Assembly: GCA_951812395.1 (NCBI GenBank)
Contig: CATOSD010000001.1
Span: 1,116,001 to 1,180,000 of the forward strand
DNA from: an uncultured Dehalococcoidia bacterium
Lineage (GTDB): Bacteria > Chloroflexota > Dehalococcoidia > Lucifugimonadales > CATOSD01
Direction of reading: 5' to 3'
Length of the DNA: 64,000 bases
Shown here: positions 11,346 through 19,461 of the stretch, piece after piece
Numbering within the stretch: the stretch's first letter is position 1
How the letters are laid out: every line of letters begins with the position of its first letter
Notes under the pieces: generated by a model
The model's database searches: none
Told to the model about the DNA's origin: nothing
What the model saw: only the letters and a program-made list of their open reading frames with translations
Translations under genes and position numbers: made by a program

Positions 11346-12038
11346 ATGGAAATCAGGATGGGCAGCCTTCTCAGGGACGCGCGAGAAGCCCAGGGAACCG
11401 TCATTATCATCGACGTGTTCAGGGCCTTCACCACCGCGGCGGTGGCGTTCTCGCGCGGCGCCTCCAGGATCGTGCTCGTCGCCGAGGTGGACGAGGCCCT
11501 CGCCCTGCGCGACCGAGGCGTCGGCGAGGTCTGCATGGGCGAAGTCGACGGCAAGAGGCCGCCCGGTTTCGACTACGGCAACTCGCCCCACGAGCTCTCC
11601 GGCGCGGACGTTCGCGGCAAGACGCTCATCCAGTCCACCCGGGCCGGCACCGTCGGCGTGAGCGCCGCGACCAACGCCGACATCATCTATGGGGGATCTC
11701 TGGTGCTCGCCAGGGCCACGGTGGAGGCCATTCGCCGCGACGCCCCCGACCTCGTGACCATCGTCGCGATGGGCGCCGAGGGTCGCGAGCGCACCGACGA
11801 AGACGAGCAGTGCGCTCTCTACCTGCGCAACCTGTTCCTGGGACGCACCCCCGACCACTCCGCGGTCCGAAGCCTGGTGCTCGCCGGCCAGGAGGCCCAG
11901 AAGTATGGCGACCCCGAGCGCCCCCACTTCGCTGCGGAGGACCGCGACATGGCGCTTCGTATAGATTCGGTGCCGTTCGCTATCAAGATCACGCGCGAGG
12001 CCGGCATCCTCGTCGCGCGCAAGCATTCTGTCAACTAA
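11346..12038 (+). CDS. comB: 2-phosphosulfolactate phosphatase family protein (ComB-like)
   Basis: This 230-residue protein matches the ComB family: 'GTVIIIDVFRAFTTAAVAFSRGA' at the start (the conserved D-x-x-R-A-x-T-T core), 'GFDYGNSPHEL', 'LIQSTRAGTVGVSAA' and 'VTIVAMGAEGRERTDEDEQCA'. In methanogens ComB dephosphorylates 2-phosphosulfolactate for coenzyme M synthesis. Bacterial relatives outside that pathway are common, and the true substrate here is unknown, with no other coenzyme M genes in view. ATG at 11346; a second ATG at 11358 is also possible. Confidence 0.85.
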   Translation: MEIRMGSLLRDAREAQGTVIIIDVFRAFTTAAVAFSRGASRIVLVAEVDEALALRDRGVGEVCMGEVDGKRPPGFDYGNSPHELSGADVRGKTLIQSTRAGTVGVSAATNADIIYGGSLVLARATVEAIRRDAPDLVTIVAMGAEGRERTDEDEQCALYLRNLFLGRTPDHSAVRSLVLAGQEAQKYGDPERPHFAAEDRDMALRIDSVPFAIKITREAGILVARKHSVN

Positions 12039-12051
12039 AGGCCTATCCGGT

Positions 12052-12092
12052 AAGTCCCTTCCCCCTCGCAGGGAGAAGGTTAGGATGGGGGT
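12052..12092 (+). repeat. 41-bp hairpin-bearing dispersed repeat, copy 2
   Basis: Differs from 907-947 at one base (AGGGAG for AGGGGG). It lies 13 bp after the comB stop, the same position relative to a gene end as copy 1. Confidence 0.75.
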
Positions 12093-12153
12093 GGCGATCT
12101 GGTTCTCGGATAGGTGCTAATGCAAGCCGAGTGTCGGCTCCGGCATTGTCGAG

Positions 12154-12181
12154 AACACTAACCGAAAAACACTAACCGAAA
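12154..12181 (+). repeat. perfect 14-bp tandem repeat before the aldo/keto reductase
   Basis: Two exact head-to-tail copies of AACACTAACCGAAA end 13 bp before the TTG start, overlapping the leader and abutting the AGAGGAAGA ribosome site. Possible regulator-binding site. Confidence 0.7.
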
Positions 12182-12194
12182 GAGGAAGAATCGC

Positions 12195-13127
12195 TTGAAA
12201 TACAGAAGACTTGGAAACTCCGGCCTCAAGGTGTCTGAAATCGGACTCGGCGCCAACAACTTCGGGCGCCGCTTGGACGTGGAAGGCACGGCGGCAGTCA
12301 TCGACCGTGCGCTCGGCGTAGGCATCAACCTCATCGACACCGCCAACACCTACGGCGGCGGAAGACGATCCGAGGAATATATAGGCCTGGCGCTGAAGGG
12401 CAAGCGGGAAGAAGCCCTCATCGCCACTAAGGCCGCCATGAGCATGGGCGACGGCCCCAACGACAAGGGAGCTTCCCGTCACCATCTCACGTCAGAGCTC
12501 GAAATAAGCCTGCGCACCCTGGGCACCGATTACGTTGATCTCTACCAGGTCCACTTCCCCGACGACGACACCCCTATTGATGAGACCTTGCGCGCGCTCA
12601 ACGACATGGTTGCCCAAGGCAAGGTCCGCTACATCGGCTGCTCCAACTTCGCGGCCTGGCAGGTCTGTGAGGCCATATGGACGTCCAGGGCCAACGGCCT
12701 CGCGCCGTTCGTCAGCGTACAGCCCCATTACAGCATGATGGAGCGCACCGTCGAGGCCGAGCTCGTTCCGTTCTGCAGGGAGTACGACGTTGGCATACTG
12801 CCCTACTTCCCGCTCGCCAGCGGTTTCCTCACCGGCAAGTACCGGCGCGGCCACGCCGCACCCGAAGGCACCCGGCTGGCCGAGGGTGACAGGGGCATGT
12901 TCACCGACAGAAACTTCGATCTGCTCGATAGCTTGGCGGCGTTCGCATCCAACAGGGGGCGCACCGTGCTGGAGCTGGCCTTCGCCTGGCTGCTCGCCAA
13001 CCCCAACGTCAGCTCCGTGATCGCGGGCGCGACTCGGACCGAACAGGTGGATAGCAACGCCAACGCCGCCAACTGGGAGCTGACCGCGGAGGAGAAATCG
13101 GAGGTGGACGCGCTTCTCGACGCCTAG
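12195..13127 (+). CDS. aldo/keto reductase
   Basis: A 310-residue TIM-barrel oxidoreductase. 'GLGANNFG' opens it. The catalytic Asp-Tyr-Lys-His are seen in 'NLIDTANTYGGGRRSEEYIG' (D, Y), 'LIATKAAM' (K) and 'DLYQVHFPD' (H). The NADP-binding end has 'VIAGATRTEQVDSNANAANWEL'. It reduces or oxidises aldehydes/ketones with NADP(H). The TTG at 12195, behind AGAGGAAGA, gives the standard 'xKYRRLGNSGLKVSEIGLG' start. The 14-bp tandem repeat lies immediately upstream. It ends against a convergent transporter gene (1 bp between stops). Confidence 0.95.
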   Translation: MKYRRLGNSGLKVSEIGLGANNFGRRLDVEGTAAVIDRALGVGINLIDTANTYGGGRRSEEYIGLALKGKREEALIATKAAMSMGDGPNDKGASRHHLTSELEISLRTLGTDYVDLYQVHFPDDDTPIDETLRALNDMVAQGKVRYIGCSNFAAWQVCEAIWTSRANGLAPFVSVQPHYSMMERTVEAELVPFCREYDVGILPYFPLASGFLTGKYRRGHAAPEGTRLAEGDRGMFTDRNFDLLDSLAAFASNRGRTVLELAFAWLLANPNVSSVIAGATRTEQVDSNANAANWELTAEEKSEVDALLDA

Positions 13128-13128
13128 C

Positions 13129-13785
13129 TCAGACCGCGCAGCACGCGGCCCGGCACTCGCGCAGCCCGAACAGGCACGCGCGGCACCAGCACAGAGAGCC
13201 GGCCTCTTCGTGCTCCTCGCCGCGCACGCCCTCCAGCCCCTCGCGCACCAGCCACGGCGCCAGCAGCAGCGCCGTGGCCGCGTCGAGCCACCACCAGCCC
13301 AGCAGCGCGTTGGCAACCAGACCAACCAGCAGCGTCAGCGAAAGGTACGCGCAAGCGATCGACTCCTTGGCCTCGATGGCGATCGACTTGAATCCTTCCT
13401 GCGCCGCGATCCGCAACTTCCACAGGCTGATCACGGGCATAATCGCCACGGACGCCGCGGCGAGCGCGATTCCCAGCAACGACTCATCGGCGCCTGTCCG
13501 CTGCGAGAGCGTGAAGCCCGACTGCGCCACAATCCCGACCGACAGGATGATGAAGGTCCAGCCTATCAGCCGCACTACCCGCCCCTCGATTCGCGCTCCG
13601 CGCCCCTCGTCCTCCACGCTTAGCCGCCACAGCACCAGGCCGGCGGCGCCGACCTCCAGGTAGCTGTCTATGCCGAACCCGGCCAACGCCACGCTGCGCG
13701 CCATCGCCGCCGACCAGAGCGCCAGGGTGCCCTCGCCGACGTTGTACAGCAGCGTGAACCAGAGCAGTACCTTCGCGGTTCGCAT
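13129..13785 (-). CDS. cation diffusion facilitator-like transporter with Cys-rich tail
   Basis: A 218-residue protein with about six membrane helices. 'VALAGFGIDSYLEVGAAGLVLWR' is the helix 2 block with the first D and an E. 'IAIEAKESIACAYLSLTLLVGL' and 'NALLGWWWLDAATALLLAPWLV' are the second metal-site helix and the following one. This matches the short CDF-like branch (cation transporter, COG0053-related) lacking the normal long cytoplasmic domain. The C-terminus 'CWCRACLFGLRECRAACCAV' has seven cysteines in 20 residues, a probable metal-binding tail. The transported ion is unknown. Confidence 0.75.
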   Translation of the reverse strand: MRTAKVLLWFTLLYNVGEGTLALWSAAMARSVALAGFGIDSYLEVGAAGLVLWRLSVEDEGRGARIEGRVVRLIGWTFIILSVGIVAQSGFTLSQRTGADESLLGIALAAASVAIMPVISLWKLRIAAQEGFKSIAIEAKESIACAYLSLTLLVGLVANALLGWWWLDAATALLLAPWLVREGLEGVRGEEHEEAGSLCWCRACLFGLRECRAACCAV

Positions 13786-13848
13786 TTTTCAGGAATCTCC
13801 TGTGCGAGAGTGGCCGCAAGTCTACCACAAAGCCCGCGCGCCCACTCG

Positions 13849-13857
13849 TGCTATAAT
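13849..13857 (+). promoter_or_regulatory. extended -10 promoter for the amidohydrolase
   Basis: TGCTATAAT, a consensus TATAAT with the TGn extension, 83 bp before the TTG start at 13940. No good -35 box is seen, as is usual for extended -10 promoters. Confidence 0.5.
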
Positions 13858-13939
13858 TGCGCCCGGCGTGCGGGCATATGGCTCCCACCCGCCGGAAGTT
13901 TCCAGGCTGAGCTCGATAACCTGTGCTGGAGGTGTGCCC

Positions 13940-15169
13940 TTGAAGCTGCTCTTGAAGGCGGACAGGCTGATAGACGGGACCGGCGCGCCGCCCATCCACA
14001 ACGGCGCCGTGCTCGTCGAAGACGGCCGCATCGCCCAGGTAGGCGCGTGCGAAGAGATTCGCCTTGAAGAGGGAGAACCGATAGACGAAATCGAGATTGC
14101 CGGCGGCTCCATTCTGCCCGGGTTCGTCGAAGCCCACACCCACATTCATTGCAGCGCCGAGGCCGACGCCTACCGCCACGTCACCACCGAGAGCGACGCC
14201 ACGCTCATCATGCGCGGCGTGCAGGCCGTGCGCTCGGCGCTCACCTCCGGCGTGACCACCATGCGCGATCTGGGCAGCAAGAACCAGGTGATATTTCCCA
14301 TCCGCGAGGCCATCGAGTCCGGCGTCATCCCCGGCCCCCGGCTGCTCGCGGCGGGCACGCCCATCACCACCACCGCTGGCCACTGCAACATGTTCGGCAC
14401 CGAGGCCGACACCGCAGATGAGGTGGTGAAGGCGATCAGGCAGCAGTTTAAGCTGGGCGCCGACTGCATCAAGATCATGTCCACCGGCGGCGGATTCACC
14501 CCGGGCACAAATACCCGCGCGCCGCAGTATCCCGCCGACACCCTGCGCGCCGCCGTGGAGGACGCCGAGCGCCTCGGACTCCGCGTCGCCGCCCACTGCC
14601 ACGCCGCCGCCGGCGTGCGCAACTGCGTCGAGGCCGGCATCCACAACCTCATCCACTGCACCTGGCTCGCCGAAGACCCAGACGACATCTACGATTACGA
14701 CCCCGACGTCGTGGAGGTGATGGTCGAAAAGGGCATCTACGTCGACCCCACACTCGCCCTCGGCCGTCTCAACCAGATGCGCGGCCGCGAGCGTCCCGCC
14801 GGACGGGCATTCGGCGACCCTGAGCGGCGCTTCGAAATCCTTCGCGATATGTGGGATCGCGGCGTGAAATTCGTCACCGGCATGGACGCCGGCATGACAA
14901 ACGCACGTTTCGACGACTTCGCCTACATACCGGAAGTGATGGTTGATAACATGGGAATCTCATCGATGGAGGCGATCGTGTGCTCCACGCAAACCTCCGC
15001 CGACTGCCTCGGCATTCTGGACGAGACCGGAACCCTCGAGCCCGGCAAGGCGGCGGACGTCGTAGCTGTGGCGGGTGATCCGCTCGCCGACGTCCGCGCC
15101 CTCCACGACGTGAACACTATCATCAGCCGTGGGCGCGTCGTCAAGCGCGCCGGGGAACTTCTCATCTAA
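13940..15169 (+). CDS. imidazolonepropionase-like amidohydrolase
   Basis: Metal-dependent amidohydrolase of ~409 residues. 'GFVEAHTHIHC' gives the HxH pair; 'CIKIMSTGG' the bridging Lys; 'VAAHCHAA' and 'HNLIHCTW' the next two His; 'FVTGMDAGM' the Asp. The N-terminal urease-like beta domain ('LLLKADRLIDGTGAPPIHNGAVLVEDGRI') and C-terminal 'LEPGKAADVVAVAGDPLADV' are intact. GGAGG at 13928-13932 places the start at TTG 13940, not at the frame's earlier codons. Relatives hydrolyse cyclic amides, peptides such as Xaa-Pro or Xaa-Arg, and xenobiotics; substrate unknown. Confidence 0.92.
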   Translation: MKLLLKADRLIDGTGAPPIHNGAVLVEDGRIAQVGACEEIRLEEGEPIDEIEIAGGSILPGFVEAHTHIHCSAEADAYRHVTTESDATLIMRGVQAVRSALTSGVTTMRDLGSKNQVIFPIREAIESGVIPGPRLLAAGTPITTTAGHCNMFGTEADTADEVVKAIRQQFKLGADCIKIMSTGGGFTPGTNTRAPQYPADTLRAAVEDAERLGLRVAAHCHAAAGVRNCVEAGIHNLIHCTWLAEDPDDIYDYDPDVVEVMVEKGIYVDPTLALGRLNQMRGRERPAGRAFGDPERRFEILRDMWDRGVKFVTGMDAGMTNARFDDFAYIPEVMVDNMGISSMEAIVCSTQTSADCLGILDETGTLEPGKAADVVAVAGDPLADVRALHDVNTIISRGRVVKRAGELLI

Positions 15170-15208
15170 CCGCCAACCGTCATCCCTAAGCCGCCACGGA
15201 GAAAACCC

Positions 15209-16015
15209 ATGGACTACGAGTTCATCTTGCTCGAAAAAAGCGACCGTGTCGCCACCATAACTCTGAACAGGCCTGAGAAGCGGAACGCGCTGAGTGCGGA
15301 CCTGCTGCGTGAGTTCAATCACGCCCTGGACGACATTCAGGACGACCATGACGTGAACGCGGTCATCATAACCGGCGCAGGGCGCTCATTCTCCGCCGGT
15401 TTCGACATATCGCCCGGGCAGACGTACGAGGAGAAGCCCAGCACTGCGAACTGGGACGCGACGCATCTGCCGCCACGCGCAATCATGAAGCTGTGGAATC
15501 TCAGACAGCCCACAATCAGCGCGGTACACGGCCACGCGGTGGCCGCCGGGAACGTGTTGGCAATGACCGCCGACATCGTGATCGCCTCCGAAGAGGCCGT
15601 CTTCGGCGAGCCGGAGATCCGCCACGTGGCGCACTCCCCTGCCATCATGCTGCCCTACATGGCGCCGTTCCGCCACCTGCACTGGCTGTACTACACCGGC
15701 GACATGATCGACGCCCGTACCGCCGAAAAGTGGAACATGGTCAATAAGGTGGTGCCGGCAGACAAGCTGATGGAGGAAGCGCGGAGCGTCGCCGAACGAA
15801 TCGCCCGCGTGCCCCCGTTCGGCACGCAGATGATGAAGCGGAGCATTAAGGCCGCCTACGAGAAGATGGGCTTCACCGAGGCGTTCGATCACCACCTGAT
15901 GCTGCGGATGATAGAGAGCATGACGCCGGACGCCGACAAGCAGGCGCTGGACGACATCCGGCAGCAACAGGGGCTGCAGTCGTTCCTCCAGGCCCGCGAC
16001 GGCCCGTTCCGCTAA
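15209..16015 (+). CDS. enoyl-CoA hydratase/isomerase family protein
   Basis: The 268-residue crotonase-fold protein opens 'VATITLNRPEKRNALSADLL' and contains the first oxyanion-hole loop 'ITGAGRSFSAGFDI' and the second 'VHGHAVAAGNVLAMTADIVIA'. It begins 39 bp after the amidohydrolase stop behind a GGAG, so the two may form one transcript. Catalytic glutamates cannot be assigned confidently ('FGEPEIRHVAHSP'), so hydratase, isomerase and hydrolase activities are all possible. Confidence 0.9.
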   Translation: MDYEFILLEKSDRVATITLNRPEKRNALSADLLREFNHALDDIQDDHDVNAVIITGAGRSFSAGFDISPGQTYEEKPSTANWDATHLPPRAIMKLWNLRQPTISAVHGHAVAAGNVLAMTADIVIASEEAVFGEPEIRHVAHSPAIMLPYMAPFRHLHWLYYTGDMIDARTAEKWNMVNKVVPADKLMEEARSVAERIARVPPFGTQMMKRSIKAAYEKMGFTEAFDHHLMLRMIESMTPDADKQALDDIRQQQGLQSFLQARDGPFR

Positions 16016-16025
16016 CCCACCGTAC

Positions 16026-16877
16026 TCACACCACCCGCGGCAGCGGACTGCCGTCCACGAAGTCGAGGATTGCGTTCGACACGGCGTCGGGGCGTTCCAT
16101 GTACATGTTGTGGCCGGTGTCGTTCACCGCGAGAACGTGGAAGTCCGCAATCTCGGCCTCCAGCTCGTCGAGAATTGGGTAGCCCTTATTGCGCTCGACG
16201 CTGACTATGTACAGCATCGGCGCTCCCAGTTCGCGGAACGCCGGGCGCAGGTCCACGTAGTCGCCGTCGCGCTCGGTCCAGGCCATGGAGGCTTGCGCCC
16301 ACTTCATGTCAATCGAGCCGTCGGGCAGATCCATCGTCTCGTGCTCCACAACGTCGCGGATGACGTCGGTGCGCCACCGGCCGGCGGCGCGGTGTTCCGT
16401 CAGAAAGTCGAGCATCTGTGGGCGGCTGGACCACGTTCGGCGCGGCCGGGATGGCAAGTCAACACGGGAGACGCGCCGCTGGAACGCCTCGTCCACAACT
16501 ATCATCGGTTCCAGCAGCACCAGCCGGTTGAACAGGCCTGGGGACCGGTGGGCAACCAGCGTCGTCACCACGGCTCCGGTGGAGTGAGCCACGACGACGG
16601 CGTCGCGCAGCCCAATGGCGTCGCAAAAGCCGCTCAGGTCCGAAATCCTGTCGCTGAAGCGGTAGCCCGAGTCCGTCCAGGTGCTTTCTCCGCTGCCCCG
16701 GCAATCGACGGCCAGCACCCGAAAGCGGTGTAGCAGGTCACGCGCCACAGCGTCCCAGCTACGGCTGGTCCGCATGTCGCCGTGCACGAACAGCAGCGGC
16801 GGGCCGTCGCCACCCCAGTCCGCGTAGTGCAGCCTTATGCCGCCAACGTCGACGTAGCGACTTGTCGGCCCCCGCAT
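16026..16877 (-). CDS. alpha/beta hydrolase
   Basis: A 283-residue alpha/beta-hydrolase. The oxyanion strand 'PPLLFVHGDMRTSRSWD' is followed by 'VLAVDCRGSGEST', the nucleophile elbow 'VVVAHSTGAVV' (Ser), and the C-terminal 'VNDTGHNMYMERPDAV' with the catalytic His. It is the last gene of a tight minus-strand operon, 9 bp after the DapA-like gene, with no obvious ribosome site, which suggests coupled translation. Esterase, lactonase or C-C hydrolase activity is possible. Confidence 0.9.
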   Translation of the reverse strand: MRGPTSRYVDVGGIRLHYADWGGDGPPLLFVHGDMRTSRSWDAVARDLLHRFRVLAVDCRGSGESTWTDSGYRFSDRISDLSGFCDAIGLRDAVVVAHSTGAVVTTLVAHRSPGLFNRLVLLEPMIVVDEAFQRRVSRVDLPSRPRRTWSSRPQMLDFLTEHRAAGRWRTDVIRDVVEHETMDLPDGSIDMKWAQASMAWTERDGDYVDLRPAFRELGAPMLYIVSVERNKGYPILDELEAEIADFHVLAVNDTGHNMYMERPDAVSNAILDFVDGSPLPRVV

Positions 16878-16886
16878 CTTGTCGGG

Positions 16887-17819
16887 CTAGTCCAACAGGT
16901 CGAGCCGCCGCAGGATGGCGGGAAGCTCGGACTTTTCGTCGTCTGTCAGCGGCCTCAGAGGCCGTGATACGGTGTCGTTGTCCAACACGCCCATCATCTT
17001 GAGGGACGACTTCATTGCTGAGAAGCTGGCCGCATTCGCGCCGCCTCCCTTCGCCACCCTCGCAACGCCGTTGGCAATCAGCAGCTTGGCGTCGCACTCG
17101 CGCACCGTCTCGGTGTCGCCGCGCTCGCCCGCCTCCCAGCCACGGGAGGATATGGCGGGCACGAGGTTCGCGATGCCGGGGATGACGCCGTGCACGCCCA
17201 CCGCGCTGGAGGTCGTGATCCTGAAGACTGTGCCCAGGAAGCGCAGCAGATCAATGTCGCCTTGGTCGCACAATATGTTGAGCTCTGCCAGCAGCTCGCC
17301 GGCGCCGGAGCTGTCCTTCACGCCTACAACCGCCCCCTCGCCTGCCAGCGCCGCGACGGTGCCCGGCGCGACGGCCGTCTTCACGGTCACGGGGATGTTG
17401 TACACCCACACCGGTCCGCCCACGCGGTCCGCTATGTAGCGGTAGTGGTCGGCGATCTCGTCCTGCGCGTTCGGGTAGTAGTAGGGCGGCGTGAAGGCCA
17501 GGCCGTCCAATCCACTCTCGCGCACAGCCATCGCCAGCTCGATTGAGAGCTGTGTGCTGGGCTGCGACACGTTGCCGATGACCGGCACGCGGCCGTCGGC
17601 CTCGTCGACAACCGCCTCGATACTCGCCAGGCGCTCTCTGTCTGACAGCGCCGCGAACTCGCCGGTGGTGCCCGACACCCAAATCCCGTGGGCGCCGCTG
17701 TCGATGAGGTAGTTCACCAGCCGCCTCAGCGAGTCCGTGTCCACGCTTTCGTCGTCGTTGAGCGGAGTTAGTATTGGGACGATCACGCCTTTGATCTGCT
17801 TGTCGTTCGTGTCGACCAT
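16887..17819 (-). CDS. dihydrodipicolinate synthase family (DapA-like) aldolase/lyase
   Basis: The 310-residue TIM-barrel enzyme shows 'GVIVPILTPLNDDESVD', 'GIWVSGTTGEFAALSDRER' (the GTTGE motif), 'PVWVYNIP' (catalytic Tyr) and 'VVGVKDSSG' (Schiff-base Lys). These are class I pyruvate-type aldolases. Because it sits with a PIG-L deacetylase and an alpha/beta hydrolase, not with lysine genes, a catabolic role (cleaving a 2-oxo acid, or an N-acetylneuraminate lyase-like reaction) is more likely than lysine synthesis. AAAGGAGA lies upstream of the ATG. Confidence 0.88.
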   Translation of the reverse strand: MVDTNDKQIKGVIVPILTPLNDDESVDTDSLRRLVNYLIDSGAHGIWVSGTTGEFAALSDRERLASIEAVVDEADGRVPVIGNVSQPSTQLSIELAMAVRESGLDGLAFTPPYYYPNAQDEIADHYRYIADRVGGPVWVYNIPVTVKTAVAPGTVAALAGEGAVVGVKDSSGAGELLAELNILCDQGDIDLLRFLGTVFRITTSSAVGVHGVIPGIANLVPAISSRGWEAGERGDTETVRECDAKLLIANGVARVAKGGGANAASFSAMKSSLKMMGVLDNDTVSRPLRPLTDDEKSELPAILRRLDLLD

Positions 17820-17854
17820 TGGGCCGTTCTCCTTTGTCAGGTTGTGTGTACGGG

Positions 17855-18583
17855 TTAGATCTCCAGTAGCCGGAAGCTAACTGCGTAGTCGCAGCCGAAG
17901 CGTTCGCCCACGGCGTTGGCATTCATGCGCAGGAAGAAGTCAGGGTCGAAGTCCTGGCCCAGACCCGCGATGTAGGCGCGGTGCTCCTCGAGCGACGCCA
18001 CGCCCTGATCGATGAAGTCTGTGACGTCCACGGCGTGCGTGGGGGCATTGGAGCCGGCTATCAGCACCCGCCTGACCCCGTTCCAGGGCTGATGGCCCTC
18101 GTCAAGCAGCTCAGGGAAGATCCAGCGGTTGCCGGCGTCTCGCGCTGCATCGAGGGCCGCAAGTCCCACGGCGCGGTGGTCTGCCATATTGAAGGACGTG
18201 CCGCCCCAGGTCGTCTCGAAGTTGCCGGTTACCAGGGTGTCCGGCCTGTGCTGGCGAATCGCGCGGGAGATGTCCCGGCGCAGGAGCAGGCCGTATTCCA
18301 CTACGCCGTCGGTGTGGTTCAGGAACTCGACCGCCTGGACGCCCACCAGCGCCGCGCCGCTGCGCTCCTCGTCCTCACGCAGCGGGCCGGCCTCCCGCGG
18401 CTCCATGACGTCGATTCCCGCCTCGCCGCGTGTCGCCAGCAGGTACGCCACCCGCTTGCCCTGAGACGTCCACCGAGCGACCGCGCTCGCCGCGCCGTAC
18501 TCGATGTCGTCGGGGTGCGCCATAACCACAAGGGCGCTATTCCAGTCTTCCGGCAGGGGCAGAAGCTTGGGCTGTTCGGTCAT
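17855..18583 (-). CDS. PIG-L family zinc deacetylase
   Basis: A 242-residue PIG-L/LmbE-type enzyme. 'VVMAHPDDIEYGAASAVARW' near residues 20-39 contains the zinc-binding AHPDD motif. 'WGGTSFNMADHRAVGLAALDAA' contains the later zinc His. Members remove acetyl from N-acetylglucosamine-type sugars in mycothiol, bacillithiol and GPI synthesis, or from other conjugates. It sits between a ThiS/MoaD-like carrier and a DapA-like aldolase, with gaps of about 30 bp on both sides. Confidence 0.88.
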   Translation of the reverse strand: MTEQPKLLPLPEDWNSALVVMAHPDDIEYGAASAVARWTSQGKRVAYLLATRGEAGIDVMEPREAGPLREDEERSGAALVGVQAVEFLNHTDGVVEYGLLLRRDISRAIRQHRPDTLVTGNFETTWGGTSFNMADHRAVGLAALDAARDAGNRWIFPELLDEGHQPWNGVRRVLIAGSNAPTHAVDVTDFIDQGVASLEEHRAYIAGLGQDFDPDFFLRMNANAVGERFGCDYAVSFRLLEI

Positions 18584-18613
18584 TCGGTCCTCACCGGCGC
18601 TTGCACCCGGGCG

Positions 18614-18880
18614 CTAGCGCCCGCCACTGATTGCGGGCAGAAAGTGGACCTCGCTGTTCTCGCCCACCTTCTCGAGCATACCGAGCGGCGTAATCTCGCC
18701 GTCTATAGCGACCGAGATGTTTGGCTTGATGCGACTGCCATCGACCAGCCGATCCTTCATGCCGGGAAAGGCGCTGTCCAGGTTGTTGACGATCTGGCGC
18801 ACCGTCGCGCCTTCCACCTGGACCTGGTGCTCTCCTGCCGTGAGCGATTGCATCAATGATGGGATGAACACAGTTGCCAT
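18614..18880 (-). CDS. ThiS/MoaD family ubiquitin-like sulfur-carrier protein (C-terminal GGR)
   Basis: The 88-residue beta-grasp protein starts 'MATVFIPSLMQSLTAGEHQV' and contains 'VRQIVNNLDSAFPGMKDRL' and 'GENSEVHFLPAISGGR'. This is the MoaD/ThiS pattern, in which a C-terminal Gly-Gly is adenylated and thiocarboxylated. Here one Arg follows the Gly-Gly, so the tail would need trimming before it can carry sulfur, or it does not act this way. The ATG at 18880 is preceded by AAAGGAC. Whether it serves molybdopterin synthesis for the nearby hydroxylase or a sulfur-transfer path with the PIG-L enzyme is open. Confidence 0.82.
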   Translation of the reverse strand: MATVFIPSLMQSLTAGEHQVQVEGATVRQIVNNLDSAFPGMKDRLVDGSRIKPNISVAIDGEITPLGMLEKVGENSEVHFLPAISGGR

Positions 18881-18896
18881 GTCGATGTCCTTTTCG

Positions 18897-19118
18897 TTAC
18901 ACCTTGCCGTTGGCGTCGGTCGAGGCATCCGGCGGCAGTCCGGTGAACGGCTCGCCGCGCGCCTCAGAGTCCAGCCTTCTCTGCTTCCACTCGGCCCATT
19001 TGCGCTGGATCTCTAACCTCGCCTCCGTGATTGCCTTATCCAGCCGCTCCTGTTCCCGCCTTTTGAGCCACCGCTCCAGATTTCCCCCGAAAACCATAAC
19101 TGTACGTGCGACCTCCAT
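18897..19118 (-). CDS. small charged coiled-coil-like protein, function unknown
   Basis: A 73-residue protein, mostly one highly charged helix ('NLERWLKRREQERLDKAIT', then 'IQRKWAEWKQRRLDSEARG') with a proline-containing tail ('GLPPDASTD'). A hydrophobic N-terminus 'MEVARTVMVFGG' could be membrane-associated. It is first in the operon, 16 bp before the sulfur-carrier gene. The ATG at 19118 is chosen because upstream residues in this frame lack a protein-like pattern; the ribosome site is weak. I do not recognise a family. Confidence 0.5.
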   Translation of the reverse strand: MEVARTVMVFGGNLERWLKRREQERLDKAITEARLEIQRKWAEWKQRRLDSEARGEPFTGLPPDASTDANGKV

Positions 19119-19150
19119 GAGCGCTATGGTGGTGGTGGCTGCCCCAACCC

Positions 19151-19306
19151 CTACCGGGGGAGTCTGTCGATTATGCTCAGGACGGTCAAGACTGTGCCCT
19201 CTTCGTTCTGAATTGCTATCTCGTACCAGCATATCAAAGATATGCCCGCGATGTTATGTGTGGCGAACAGCGCGAAGTAGGCTGTTTGCCGTCTCCCTGG
19301 AATGCT
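19151..19306 (-). pseudogene. possible remnant of a small hypothetical gene
   Basis: A 51-codon open stretch without a good start codon reads 'QTAYFALFATHNIAGISLIC' and then 'WYEIAIQNEEGTVLTVLSII', which looks protein-like (mixed hydrophobic strands, little bias). No family recognised. It lies in the 343-bp gap between the two minus-strand operons and may be a 5'-truncated gene. Confidence 0.3.
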
Positions 19307-19371
19307 TCAGACCGATTCCCGGTCCGTAGGTGTCGAGCAGTCTATGGACGCCTCCTTGTGTTCCGCAACCC

Positions 19372-19405
19372 AAAAGCGGGGCGGGCCCGTTAGAACCCGC
19401 CCCGC
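19372..19405 (-). terminator. rho-independent terminator of the molybdenum hydroxylase operon
   Basis: Perfect 10-bp stem GCGGGGCGGG (19376-19385) / CCCGCCCCGC (19396-19405) with a 10-nt loop. On the minus strand it is followed by TTTTGGGTTG. It lies 57 bp beyond the stop of the large subunit gene. Confidence 0.75.
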
Positions 19406-19461
19406 GCTCCTGTGCCCTTTTGTTCCCGCCGGAGCAGAGTCCGCCAGGAGTGGAACTTACC

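Noticed and set aside
16887-17819. Biosynthetic DapA (lysine pathway)
   Set aside because: Family motifs fit, but the operon partners are a deacetylase and hydrolases, and no dapB/lysA lies nearby.
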